DNA from: Myxococcota bacterium
GTDB lineage: Bacteria; Myxococcota_A; UBA796; JAFGLY01
Direction: 5' to 3'
Length of the DNA stretch: 64,000 bases
Assembly (NCBI GenBank): GCA_024276675.1
Contig: JAJRWT010000027.1
Span: 310,001 to 374,000 of the forward strand
This document shows, one piece after another, positions 38,985-47,493 of this stretch; the stretch's first letter is position 1, and every line of letters begins with the position of its first letter. Under the pieces are notes generated by a model. It was not told where the DNA came from and did no database searches. It saw only the letters and a list, made by a program, of their open reading frames with translations. Both the position numbers and the translations under genes were made by a program.

Positions 38985-39060
38985 AGCGTTCACGGGTGGA
39001 CCCGGCTGCCGCAGGGGCAGCCAGGCACCGCCCTCCCCCCGGACAAGGGTCGAGGAGACC

Positions 39061-40209
39061 ATGCAATACCTGGAAGGACTGGTTTCTCGGAAGGATGTGG
39101 CCTGGTACCGCCTCAAGGGCGATCACCAGGGCAGGATCCGGCGCTACATGGTCAGCACTGCTCCCAGCCGCGAGATCTGCAATCAACCGGAAATCCTGGG
39201 CATGGAGTTCACTTCTGCCATGGAGCAGGCCACGGAACTGGCCCTGCGCCACGCCCCCTTTGCAGAGACCTTCAGGCAGCCTCGCGAAGAAAAAATCTGT
39301 GTCGTACACTTCCTGCGCGGCGGCCTCAACTTCGGCCTTCGCCGCGCTCTTCACAGGGCCTACGGTATCAACCGCCATTCATCCGCCTTCATGAGTTCTC
39401 AGCGTCGCAGAGTGGACGGCCGCTGGCTCATAGAAGAAGACATGTACCGAAAACTGGATATTCCAGACGGCGCGATCCTGGTGATGGGCGACGTTGTGGC
39501 CACGGGAGTCACCATGGAAAACGGCTTGCGGGTGATCGCCGATCATGTGCGGGACATCGGCTCCTCGGTACGGTCCCTGGTGTTCTTCACCATCGGTTGC
39601 CACAAGGCCGAAAAGGCCCTGGAAGACCTGGACAACCTCATGCGCGACTACTTTCCCGACTACGAGTCCACGTCGCTGGTATACATGGAGGCCAAGTTCA
39701 GGCTGGTGGACAGCCGAACAGAGCTGCGCATCGGCATTCCCGGAACCGACCTGATCCGCAAACAGGCCCTCCTGACACCTGAATTCGAACTCTCGGGATT
39801 CGACTCGCTGTCCTTCGCGCTGGAACGCTGCGCCATCTACGACGCAGGTTCCAGGGCCTTCGACATTCCCCACTATGTCCACGATGTCCGCGGCTACTGG
39901 CAGCAACTGGCCTCGTTTGCCTCCCGGGGCTGGACGCTGGCCGAGGCGCTCAAGGAACGCTGGCCCCATGACGAGTATCTCGACGAACAGGTCTTCATGG
40001 AAACAAAGCGCGCCACCTGGCCCGACCTTGCGCCGGATCTCTTGGCTTTGCTACGCCAGAGATGGAAGGAACGCTGGCTGGGCGCCGCCGGCACTCGCCT
40101 GGATACGGCCGTGGCTCTGAAGGAGCTGTGCCGGCAAAGGTTGGAATCCCTTTGGCCCCCCGCTGCCTCCAACTCCCCATCTGGCAGCCCCCACGGAAGG
40201 AAGCAATGA
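39061..40209 (+). CDS. Phosphoribosyltransferase-like protein
   Basis: VVHFLRGGLNFGLRRALHRA and DGAILVMGDVVATGVTMENGL resemble the PRPP-binding region of type I PRTases; family not identified further. Confidence 0.62.
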   Translation: MQYLEGLVSRKDVAWYRLKGDHQGRIRRYMVSTAPSREICNQPEILGMEFTSAMEQATELALRHAPFAETFRQPREEKICVVHFLRGGLNFGLRRALHRAYGINRHSSAFMSSQRRRVDGRWLIEEDMYRKLDIPDGAILVMGDVVATGVTMENGLRVIADHVRDIGSSVRSLVFFTIGCHKAEKALEDLDNLMRDYFPDYESTSLVYMEAKFRLVDSRTELRIGIPGTDLIRKQALLTPEFELSGFDSLSFALERCAIYDAGSRAFDIPHYVHDVRGYWQQLASFASRGWTLAEALKERWPHDEYLDEQVFMETKRATWPDLAPDLLALLRQRWKERWLGAAGTRLDTAVALKELCRQRLESLWPPAASNSPSGSPHGRKQ

Positions 40210-41075
40210 CCGAGCACCCATTCCACCACCTGCACATCGGCCACGACGAGATAGCCGGCAACGACGGCCGGGGCCGCGTCGTGTTTCTCCCGGGGTCGGA
40301 CCACCGTGCCAAGCGCTTCGCGGAACGCTTCCACGACCTGCGGGTTTTCCCCAGCCCCCGGCAGCTCAACGTCTATGTCGGCACCGTACATTGCTCCAAC
40401 GGCTTGGTTTTCGACGCCGCGGCAGTACCCACCGGAATGGGTTGTCCCAGTGTCAACATCGTCGCCACGGAGCTGGTTGGGCTGGGAGCACGCAGACTCC
40501 TGCGAGTGGGCTCCGCGGGGTCCCTCCAGCCCAAGGTCATGAAGGCCGGTTCGCTCGTCATCGCCACATCCGCCGTGCGTGACGAGGGCACGTCCGACGC
40601 CTTCGCCCCTCGCGACATCCCCGCCACCGCCCACCTGGACTGGGTCATGGCCCTCAGGGAATCCTCGGAGCGCCTTGGCTTCACCCAGCGCACCTGGGCC
40701 GGGATGATCCACACCAAGGACACCTTCTACGGCCGCGAGATACCATCCGGTCCACGGCAGGAAAACAACGAGGCCTACATGCGGATGCTCCGGCAGCTCG
40801 GGGTCCTGGCGACCGAGATGGAGCTGGCCCACCTGTTCATCCTGGCGGCATCGCTGGGCCCCGACACCAGCTCCCTGGCCGGAGCATCACCCAGCAGCTC
40901 GGTGGTCAAGGCCGGGGGACTGCTGGCCATCATCGGCGACGACGAGCCCTTCGCCCCGAGGGATGTGGCACTGCGCACCGAAGAAGACGCCGTCTCGGTG
41001 GCGATCCTGGCGGCCGGCAGCCTGCTGGCGACCGAAGGTGGACCCGCTGTCCAACCAGGTGGCCCGGAACCCTGA
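40206..41075 (+). CDS. Nucleoside phosphorylase (PNP/UDP family)
   Basis: VVFLPGSDHRAKRFAERF; YVGTVHCSNGLVFDAAAVPTGMGCPSVNIVATELVGLGARRLLRVGSAGSL; TEMELAHLF. ATGA overlap with upstream CDS. Confidence 0.85.
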   Translation: MTEHPFHHLHIGHDEIAGNDGRGRVVFLPGSDHRAKRFAERFHDLRVFPSPRQLNVYVGTVHCSNGLVFDAAAVPTGMGCPSVNIVATELVGLGARRLLRVGSAGSLQPKVMKAGSLVIATSAVRDEGTSDAFAPRDIPATAHLDWVMALRESSERLGFTQRTWAGMIHTKDTFYGREIPSGPRQENNEAYMRMLRQLGVLATEMELAHLFILAASLGPDTSSLAGASPSSSVVKAGGLLAIIGDDEPFAPRDVALRTEEDAVSVAILAAGSLLATEGGPAVQPGGPEP

Positions 41076-41128
41076 AAGTCAGTTCTCCTGGACTCAGGGT
41101 ATCATCGGCGTAGCACGGGAGTCGAGCC

Positions 41129-41224
41129 ATGATTGAATGGACCGGTTTCAAGTACCTGGGCGCCTTGCTGGGCTTTGGCCTGGGCTGGCTGTTTACTACT
41201 TTTGTCGGGTGCCACAGCACCTGA
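41129..41224 (+). CDS. Tiny membrane protein (31 aa), not in ORF track
   Basis: MIEWTGFKYLGALLGFGLGWLFTTFVGCHST*; GGGAG Shine-Dalgarno-like sequence upstream; single TM-like stretch. Confidence 0.45.
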   Translation: MIEWTGFKYLGALLGFGLGWLFTTFVGCHST

Positions 41225-41230
41225 GGCATC

Positions 41231-41326
41231 ATGAGCAACCCATGGGTCATGGGCGCGCTGGGAGCTTTCACGGTATTCGCCATCGCCGATGGTGTTCAGG
41301 GCAACAAGGGCGGAGACAAGAAATAG
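41231..41326 (+). CDS. Tiny protein (31 aa), not in ORF track
   Basis: MSNPWVMGALGAFTVFAIADGVQGNKGGDKK*; GAGG upstream of ATG; 6 nt after the preceding tiny ORF. Confidence 0.42.
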   Translation: MSNPWVMGALGAFTVFAIADGVQGNKGGDKK

Positions 41327-41390
41327 CACCCTGCGCACGGCCTGGTTCAGGAGCCGCCGGGAAACCCATGCCTGTCGCGCAACACCAGTC

Positions 41391-42137
41391 CTACGAGATG
41401 GACCTGTTGGAATCGGGATAAAACACTCCGCTCTCCGCCAGCCAGGGATAAGCCTCCCAGCGAGGATCGGGATGGGTGAAGAGCACATCCACCCATGACT
41501 CCTGGGAAACCACCCTGAAGTCCCCTGCCGCGAAGTGGCGCCTGAAAAGCCCGTTGATCTGCCGGTGCTGCGGAACGGGGGAACGAAGGCAATCGATGAA
41601 ATGTACGCGCGCCCTCGTGGGAGTGGGGATGCGCAGCAGGAAGCCCGCAAAAGCATCCACCGCCCTGCGCACCCTCTCGGGAGTGAGGCCCTCCAGCAGC
41701 AGGGCAAAAGGAACGTTGGCAGCGTCATCCAGCTTTACGGTGGCGCCCGGCTCCAGGCGCAGGGAGCGGGCCTGCCGAACGGCATCCCGCAGCCATTCTC
41801 CCTGCTCGGCAGTGGTCTTGGAGGTTCCCCTGGGCAGAAAAGGATCGGGGGCGTGCTGGGACGACCCGCTTCCCTGGCGGGACTGCCATGGAGATTCCTG
41901 TTGGGCCGACGAAGCAGCCGCGCGTGAAGTGGACACGCTCCTGCCACGATTGGACGGCCTGAGAATCGACGACAGGAACAGTAGTAATCCCAGGCCTGCC
42001 GAGGCCAGGTAGAGCTTACAGCCCAGGCGGGTCTCCAGCTCCACCACCGACAGCGCGATTGGCGAAACCCTGTCCATGACACTCAACCACCAGAGAGCAG
42101 CGGAAGATGCCAGGAACAACAACGCGAGGGGACGCAT
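41391..42137 (-). CDS. Hypothetical membrane-anchored protein
   Basis: MRPLALLFLASSAALWWLSV and LYLASAGLGLLLFLSSIL TM segments; soluble C-terminal region. Confidence 0.6.
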   Translation of the reverse strand: MRPLALLFLASSAALWWLSVMDRVSPIALSVVELETRLGCKLYLASAGLGLLLFLSSILRPSNRGRSVSTSRAAASSAQQESPWQSRQGSGSSQHAPDPFLPRGTSKTTAEQGEWLRDAVRQARSLRLEPGATVKLDDAANVPFALLLEGLTPERVRRAVDAFAGFLLRIPTPTRARVHFIDCLRSPVPQHRQINGLFRRHFAAGDFRVVSQESWVDVLFTHPDPRWEAYPWLAESGVFYPDSNRSIS

Positions 42138-42417
42138 CTCAGGCCTCCGGTGCAGATATCTGCCAGTATGCCTCATACCAGGATAACCACGCCATGGCGA
42201 AGATGCCGAGTCCAGCTCCGGAAGCTGGTGGAAAGCGAGTTTCTTCCCGACGGCTCCCAGAGATTGACTGGAAATTCTTGCGCGAGCCCATACCAGGCGC
42301 TGAATTGTCATCGCCCGTGCCTCCCGCATGATATCCACATGGACCATGGTTCTGCCCTCGGCCCGCTGGTATCCGCCCCGGGCCAGCGGGCAGTACCAGT
42401 AAGCCAGGAGACTGCCC

Positions 42418-43308
42418 ATGAGCCGTTTTCGAAGCAGGCCTACGGGAATCGTGGATTGCAGGATGGATTGGGATTCCCCGGTGCTGGCCCTGTCCCTGCA
42501 TTCCTGCAACCAGATCCGGGAAGACATCCGTGAAAAGGCCGCCGATGCCGCCCTGCGACTGTGGGAAGAGGATCCTGGCACCGACAGGTTCGCGAACGCC
42601 TTCCCCGTGGCCATGGTGGTGCGTGCCAGCCGCTTCGAAACCGACCTCAACAGGCCGCCGGAATTGGCGGTCTACCAGCGCCCAGAACACTGCTGGAACA
42701 TCGAACCCTACAATCCACCTCTCAGCCATGAACAACTGCAGGCGTCGCTGGCCCGTTACCGCGAGGGCATAGCCTTCATCGACCAACAGGTGGACAGGGC
42801 AGTGGAGCGTTTCGGCTACTGCGTGCTGCTGGACTTCCACTCCTACAACTACCAGAGGAAGGTCCAGGTGTCCCGCTGGTGGGAAGATCCCAGGAGGCCG
42901 GTCTTCAACCTGGGCACCGGGAAGACCGACCCCTCGTTCCGCCCGGTACTGGATGCCCTGCTTCGGGCGTTTTCCGGTATCCAATGGGAAGGCCGGGCCG
43001 TGACAGTAGGCGAGAACCAGGCATTCGACGGTGGATATATTCACTTCCGCGAAGAAGCCCGCCACCCGGGCAAGGTGCTCGTCCCATCCATCGAGGTCAA
43101 GAAGGTCTTCATGGAAGAACGCACCGGGCGTTACTTCGAACCCGGCTTTTCGCGCCTCGTGGAAGACAGTTGCCACGCCATCGGGGCGGTGATGGAGATG
43201 CTCCCCCAACTGCTTCCACGGTTGGGTCAGCCCCCCCCTCCCGTTCTCCGCGAGGCGAAGGACGATGCTACGACGAGCCTCCCCGGCAGTGGCATGGGAC
43301 CAGCGTAG
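42418..43308 (+). CDS. N-formylglutamate amidohydrolase family protein
   Basis: RASRFETDLNRPPELAVY, VLLDFHSYNYQR, NQAFDGGYIHFR, VPSIEVKKVFMEERTG. Confidence 0.83.
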   Translation: MSRFRSRPTGIVDCRMDWDSPVLALSLHSCNQIREDIREKAADAALRLWEEDPGTDRFANAFPVAMVVRASRFETDLNRPPELAVYQRPEHCWNIEPYNPPLSHEQLQASLARYREGIAFIDQQVDRAVERFGYCVLLDFHSYNYQRKVQVSRWWEDPRRPVFNLGTGKTDPSFRPVLDALLRAFSGIQWEGRAVTVGENQAFDGGYIHFREEARHPGKVLVPSIEVKKVFMEERTGRYFEPGFSRLVEDSCHAIGAVMEMLPQLLPRLGQPPPPVLREAKDDATTSLPGSGMGPA

Positions 43309-43377
43309 TCCTGGATGGGCCGGATGGAAGCGGGCGGGCGCCTGGCCCCACGAAGGGCGGCCCCCCCCATGGCGAAA

Positions 43378-43403
43378 TCGCCCCCCAGTTCCCCCGGGGG
43401 CGA
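43378..43403. terminator. Candidate bidirectional terminator hairpin between convergent genes
   Basis: TCGCCCCC-cagttccccc-GGGGGCGA, 8-bp perfect stem in the 99-nt convergent intergenic region; no clear U tract. Confidence 0.35.
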
Positions 43404-43407
43404 GGCC

Positions 43408-44445
43408 CTACCACCTGGACGTGAGTACCGCGCCCAGAACCAGGCCGCCGGCACAGACGCCCAGCCCATGGCCGGCAAGAGTGATGATCACTCCCTGGTT
43501 GTAGATGGATTCTGCTTCGACGGCATCGTCGGTTGCCTGAAGTCTGCCGTCCAGGGATTCGGCCCAGATCAGGGCCGCAGCCGATGCCGCCGAGGAGACG
43601 AGCCCGCCAATCAGGAGCGCCCGCGAGGCGTGTCCTTGCCGGGCGACAGCACCGGGAACAGCATCTTCCGAGCTGGTGGGCGTGATGGGAAGTGGTCGAG
43701 AAGCTACAGGCTCCGCCCGGGAAGCAGCTCCTGGTTCCACGGGCGCGGTGGTGGTCTCTGCCGCGGTTGGCTCGCCACCGGTTTCTTCTGCCCGAGATGG
43801 CGCGACGCCTGGAGTCTGCTCCGGCGCCTGTTGAAGCGGCTGCGGTTCCTCCGGGGTTCCACCCTGAGCGGAGGCCTGCGGCTCCGTAATGGCCTGGATG
43901 CTGTCCTGGTCCCCGAGTGAATACCACGAGCGAATGTCGCCACCGGGTTCAACCAACTGGATCAGGGCCGTTTGCCGGAACGGCACGAGTCTGGCGCCGC
44001 TTCGACCGTCCAGGAACCACACTCCGCCGGGCAGGTCCTCGCCATCGGTGGAGTCCGCCACGGCGGCACTGTCGAAAGCAGCGCGCAACATGCTCCCCGG
44101 CGCCGCCAGGTCGTCCGACGGCTGGAAGTCGTGATCTATGGACAACAATCCCCTGAAAGCCGCGAACGCGAGAGCCTGGTCCTGGCGATTTGCCGCAACC
44201 ATCGCGTGGAGAAGATGCAGCTCCCTCGCCGTGTCCGACGACACGATCTCGGAAAGGCAGCCTATTTCTTCCTGGATGATGGCATACTGGTCGTCGAGAT
44301 CGTCCCACTTCCAGTCTTGGTAGGCCTGGATCGCTGAATTCACGTTGGAGCGAAGTTCAGTGGAATCCACCGGACAAGCTGCCTGCAGAGGAATCACGAA
44401 GCTCAACATGGTGGTCAGGAACATGGTTACCATGGATGTCCTCAA
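43408..44445 (-). CDS. Secreted/membrane hypothetical protein
   Basis: Signal MVTMFLTTMLSFVIPLQAACPVDS; Pro/Ala-rich linker; C-terminal hydrophobic helices. Confidence 0.65.
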   Translation of the reverse strand: MRTSMVTMFLTTMLSFVIPLQAACPVDSTELRSNVNSAIQAYQDWKWDDLDDQYAIIQEEIGCLSEIVSSDTARELHLLHAMVAANRQDQALAFAAFRGLLSIDHDFQPSDDLAAPGSMLRAAFDSAAVADSTDGEDLPGGVWFLDGRSGARLVPFRQTALIQLVEPGGDIRSWYSLGDQDSIQAITEPQASAQGGTPEEPQPLQQAPEQTPGVAPSRAEETGGEPTAAETTTAPVEPGAASRAEPVASRPLPITPTSSEDAVPGAVARQGHASRALLIGGLVSSAASAAALIWAESLDGRLQATDDAVEAESIYNQGVIITLAGHGLGVCAGGLVLGAVLTSRW

Positions 44446-44665
44446 TAGGGTTTCCTCGTGGGACCGCCATAATACATATCCCTGCTGCTGGCACCATGCC
44501 CATCACGACCGGTTCCCCGAGGCTGGCTGATACACAGCATACACCGTCTCGACCAGTTGGACAGGCAGATCCCGCCAGGCCACACAACTGGGCACCTGCA
44601 ACGAAGCGGGTGGCCCTGGCGCTCCGGGGCGCTGCCCACGGAGCCGCCACGACAGCCTGGCTGGG

Positions 44666-44869
44666 TCAGAGGCGCCCGCCGTAGTCGAATCCGGCATCCT
44701 CTATCGCCTGCCTGATGGACTGTTCGTCGTGTTTTCCCTGCACCAGGACGGTCTTTTCGGGCAATGACACCTCCACCTGCAGGAGCGGGTTGCCGGCCTG
44801 TATGGCCGTGGTGACCGAGCGGACGCAGCCGCCACAGGTCATTCCATCTACTCTGTATTTCACTTCCAT
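44666..44869 (-). CDS. Heavy-metal-associated (HMA) domain protein, CopZ-like
   Basis: MEVKYRVDGMTCGGCVRSVTTAIQ...GFDYGGRL; 67 aa, start at 44869. Confidence 0.88.
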   Translation of the reverse strand: MEVKYRVDGMTCGGCVRSVTTAIQAGNPLLQVEVSLPEKTVLVQGKHDEQSIRQAIEDAGFDYGGRL

Positions 44870-44970
44870 GGTTACTCCTTTCTCGAAAAAACTCGCTCGC
44901 TCGAAACAATTCCCGCCAAAGGCAGGTGGAGGCGCCCTGGAGCCACGGGCCACCGACCCGGCCAGGGGCT

Positions 44971-47406
44971 TCAGGGCGCACGCCATCTGCGCAGGAGCAG
45001 GGCGTTGCTCACCACGCTCACGCTGGACATGGCCATGGCCGCGCCCGCGAACATGGGGGACAGGAAGCCCAGGGCTGCCAGGGGGATGCCGATCACGTTG
45101 TAGATGAAGGCCCAGAAGAGGTTCTGGCGGATCTTCCTCCTGGTGGCCCGGGACACGTGGATGGCAGCGGGGACGAGAGCGGGATCGGAACGCATCAGGG
45201 TGACCCCGGCGCTGTGCATGGCCACGTCAGTCCCACTGCCCATGGCGAAGCCGATGTCGGCGGCAGCCAGGGCAGGCGCATCGTTGACGCCGTCACCCAC
45301 CATGGCCACTGCTCCCAGGGCCTCCTTGCGCAAGGACTGGATTTCCGACGCCTTGCGGGCTGGCAGCACCTCGGAGATGACACGCTGGATACCCAGCTTG
45401 TCGGCCACGAAGCGGGCCGTACGATGATTGTCGCCCGTGAGCATCACGGGCTCGACACCCATGTGGATGAGCTGCTGGATGGCCCTGGCCGCACCGGGGC
45501 GCACCTGGTCCCCCACGGCCAGGTAGCCCAGCAGGCGCGCCCCCTGGGCGACCCACATCACCGTCATGCCCTGTTCCTCGAGCTGCGTGGAGGATTCCCG
45601 CAGGGAAGACCGGGAAGACAGGTCCACCCGTCCTTCTTCCATGAGGCGACGGCTCCCCACACGAACGACATGACCGTGGACAGTGGCTTCCAGCCCCAGG
45701 CCGGGCAGGGCACGGAAGGACTCGGCCCCGGGGATTTCTACGCCCTTCTCGCTGGCCGCGCGCATGATGGCGCCCGCCAGGGGATGCTCGCTGCCCCGTT
45801 GAACCGCCGCCACGATGGCCAGGAGGGAATCCTCGCGGCCATCCGCTGCCCAGATTCGGTGCAGGGTGGGCCTGCCCTCGGTCAAAGTGCCCGTCTTGTC
45901 CATGACCACCACTTGCAGGGAGTGGGCCAGCTCCAGGGCCTGGGCGTCCTTCACGAGGATACCCGCCCTGGCAGCCGCTCCCGTACCCACCATGAGGGCA
46001 GTGGGCGTGGCCAGGCCCAGCGCGCAGGGACATGCGATAACCAACACGCTCACCGCGTTGATGATTGCCACCACGACGCCGGCCCCCACAAACCACCAAC
46101 CCGCCAGGGTGACCAGGGCAACCACCAGCACCACCGGCACGAAAACCGCTGCGATGCGGTCCACGGTGCGCTGTATGGGCGCCTTGGAGGTCTGGGCTTC
46201 CTCCACCAGGGCGATTATACGCGAGAGCACGGAGGAATCGCCCACGTTGGTGGTGCGCACATGCAGCAGTCCTTCACCGTTGATGGAACCACCCGTGACC
46301 GGGTCCCCCTGGGCGCGGAGCACGGGAAGGCTCTCGCCGGTTATGAGGGATTCATCCAGGTGGCTCTGCCCCCGGGTGACCAGTCCATCCACGGGCACCC
46401 GTTCGCCAGGTCTCACGACGACGGTCTCTCCCCTGCCCACGGCCTCTGCCGGTATCCTGACCTCGCGCCCTTCGCGCAGGACGTTGGCGGTTTCGGGGCG
46501 CAGGTCCATGAGAGCGCGGATGGCGGCGGTGGTGCTGAACTTGGCCCGACTCTCCATCCACTTGCCCGCCATCACCAGCGTTATCACGGCGGCGGCGCCC
46601 TCGTAGTAGAGATGCCCGCCGCTGAACAGCAGGACCGTGGACAGGCCGTAGGCAGCGCTGGTGCCCATGGCAACGAGCACGTCCATGTTGGCGGAGCCCC
46701 CTCTCAAGGCGCCCCAGGCTCCGCGGTAGAAACGACTGCCGGCGATGAACTGGACCGGCGTGGCCAGCAGAAACTGCAGCCAGCCGGGGGCCATCCAGTG
46801 CAGGCACAGGGGGGCCAGGAGCATGGGCAGGACCAGCGGAAGGGTGAGCAGCGCCGAACCCGCCAGGATCGCCAGTTCCTTCCGGTTCCTGGCCGCCTGG
46901 GCCTTCTCGGCTTCCAGGCGCTGGGCCGCGTCGGTGGGTGCCTTCGTGGCGCTGTAGCCCGCCCGTTCCACCGCCTGGATGAGCTGTCGTTCCGTTGCCA
47001 CACCCGGCGTGAAAGCCACGGTGGCGGTCTCCGAGGAGAGGTTCACCTGCGCCGAGACCACGCCGGGCTGCCGCCTCAGCACTTTCTCGATACGCCCCGA
47101 GCAGGTGGCACAGGTCATGCCACCGATGGTAAGCCGAAGGGTTTGCACGGGAATGTGAAAGCCGGCCTTTTCAACGGCGCGGAGCAGCTCCTGCGCCTGG
47201 AAACCGCCCGGCACGAAACGCAGAGCCGCCTTCTCGGTGGCAAAGTTCACGCTGGCTTCGCTGACTCCGTCCAGGCGCCCCAGTACCTTTTCCAGGCGGG
47301 TGGCGCAGCTCGCGCAGGTCATGCCCTCCACGGGCAGGTTGAGCAACTCGGGGACTGCGGCCTGCGGGGATGGCTGTCCGGGGGATCTCGTCTCTCTTGA
47401 TTGCAT
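44971..47406 (-). CDS. copA: Copper-translocating P1B-type ATPase with two N-terminal HMA domains
   Basis: GMTCASCATRLEKVL and GMTCATCSGRIEKVL; CPCALGLATPTALMVGTG; DKTGTLTEG; SEHPLAGAI; MVGDGVNDAPALAAADIGFAMGSGTDVA. Confidence 0.95.
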   Translation of the reverse strand: MQSRETRSPGQPSPQAAVPELLNLPVEGMTCASCATRLEKVLGRLDGVSEASVNFATEKAALRFVPGGFQAQELLRAVEKAGFHIPVQTLRLTIGGMTCATCSGRIEKVLRRQPGVVSAQVNLSSETATVAFTPGVATERQLIQAVERAGYSATKAPTDAAQRLEAEKAQAARNRKELAILAGSALLTLPLVLPMLLAPLCLHWMAPGWLQFLLATPVQFIAGSRFYRGAWGALRGGSANMDVLVAMGTSAAYGLSTVLLFSGGHLYYEGAAAVITLVMAGKWMESRAKFSTTAAIRALMDLRPETANVLREGREVRIPAEAVGRGETVVVRPGERVPVDGLVTRGQSHLDESLITGESLPVLRAQGDPVTGGSINGEGLLHVRTTNVGDSSVLSRIIALVEEAQTSKAPIQRTVDRIAAVFVPVVLVVALVTLAGWWFVGAGVVVAIINAVSVLVIACPCALGLATPTALMVGTGAAARAGILVKDAQALELAHSLQVVVMDKTGTLTEGRPTLHRIWAADGREDSLLAIVAAVQRGSEHPLAGAIMRAASEKGVEIPGAESFRALPGLGLEATVHGHVVRVGSRRLMEEGRVDLSSRSSLRESSTQLEEQGMTVMWVAQGARLLGYLAVGDQVRPGAARAIQQLIHMGVEPVMLTGDNHRTARFVADKLGIQRVISEVLPARKASEIQSLRKEALGAVAMVGDGVNDAPALAAADIGFAMGSGTDVAMHSAGVTLMRSDPALVPAAIHVSRATRRKIRQNLFWAFIYNVIGIPLAALGFLSPMFAGAAMAMSSVSVVSNALLLRRWRAP

Positions 47407-47493
47407 GAGCCTCTCTGCTCTTCTTTCGTGCTGGCGTGCCGCCCGCTGCCGGGTCCCTGGTTGTTTCGAGCCGTGGACGCTCTTGCCAGGAGA

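Noticed and set aside
44926-47400. 824-aa plus-strand ORF opposite copA
   Set aside because: Mirror ORF of a well-supported P1B ATPase; His/Gly/Gln-rich translation with no domain signature, typical of high-GC antisense frames.
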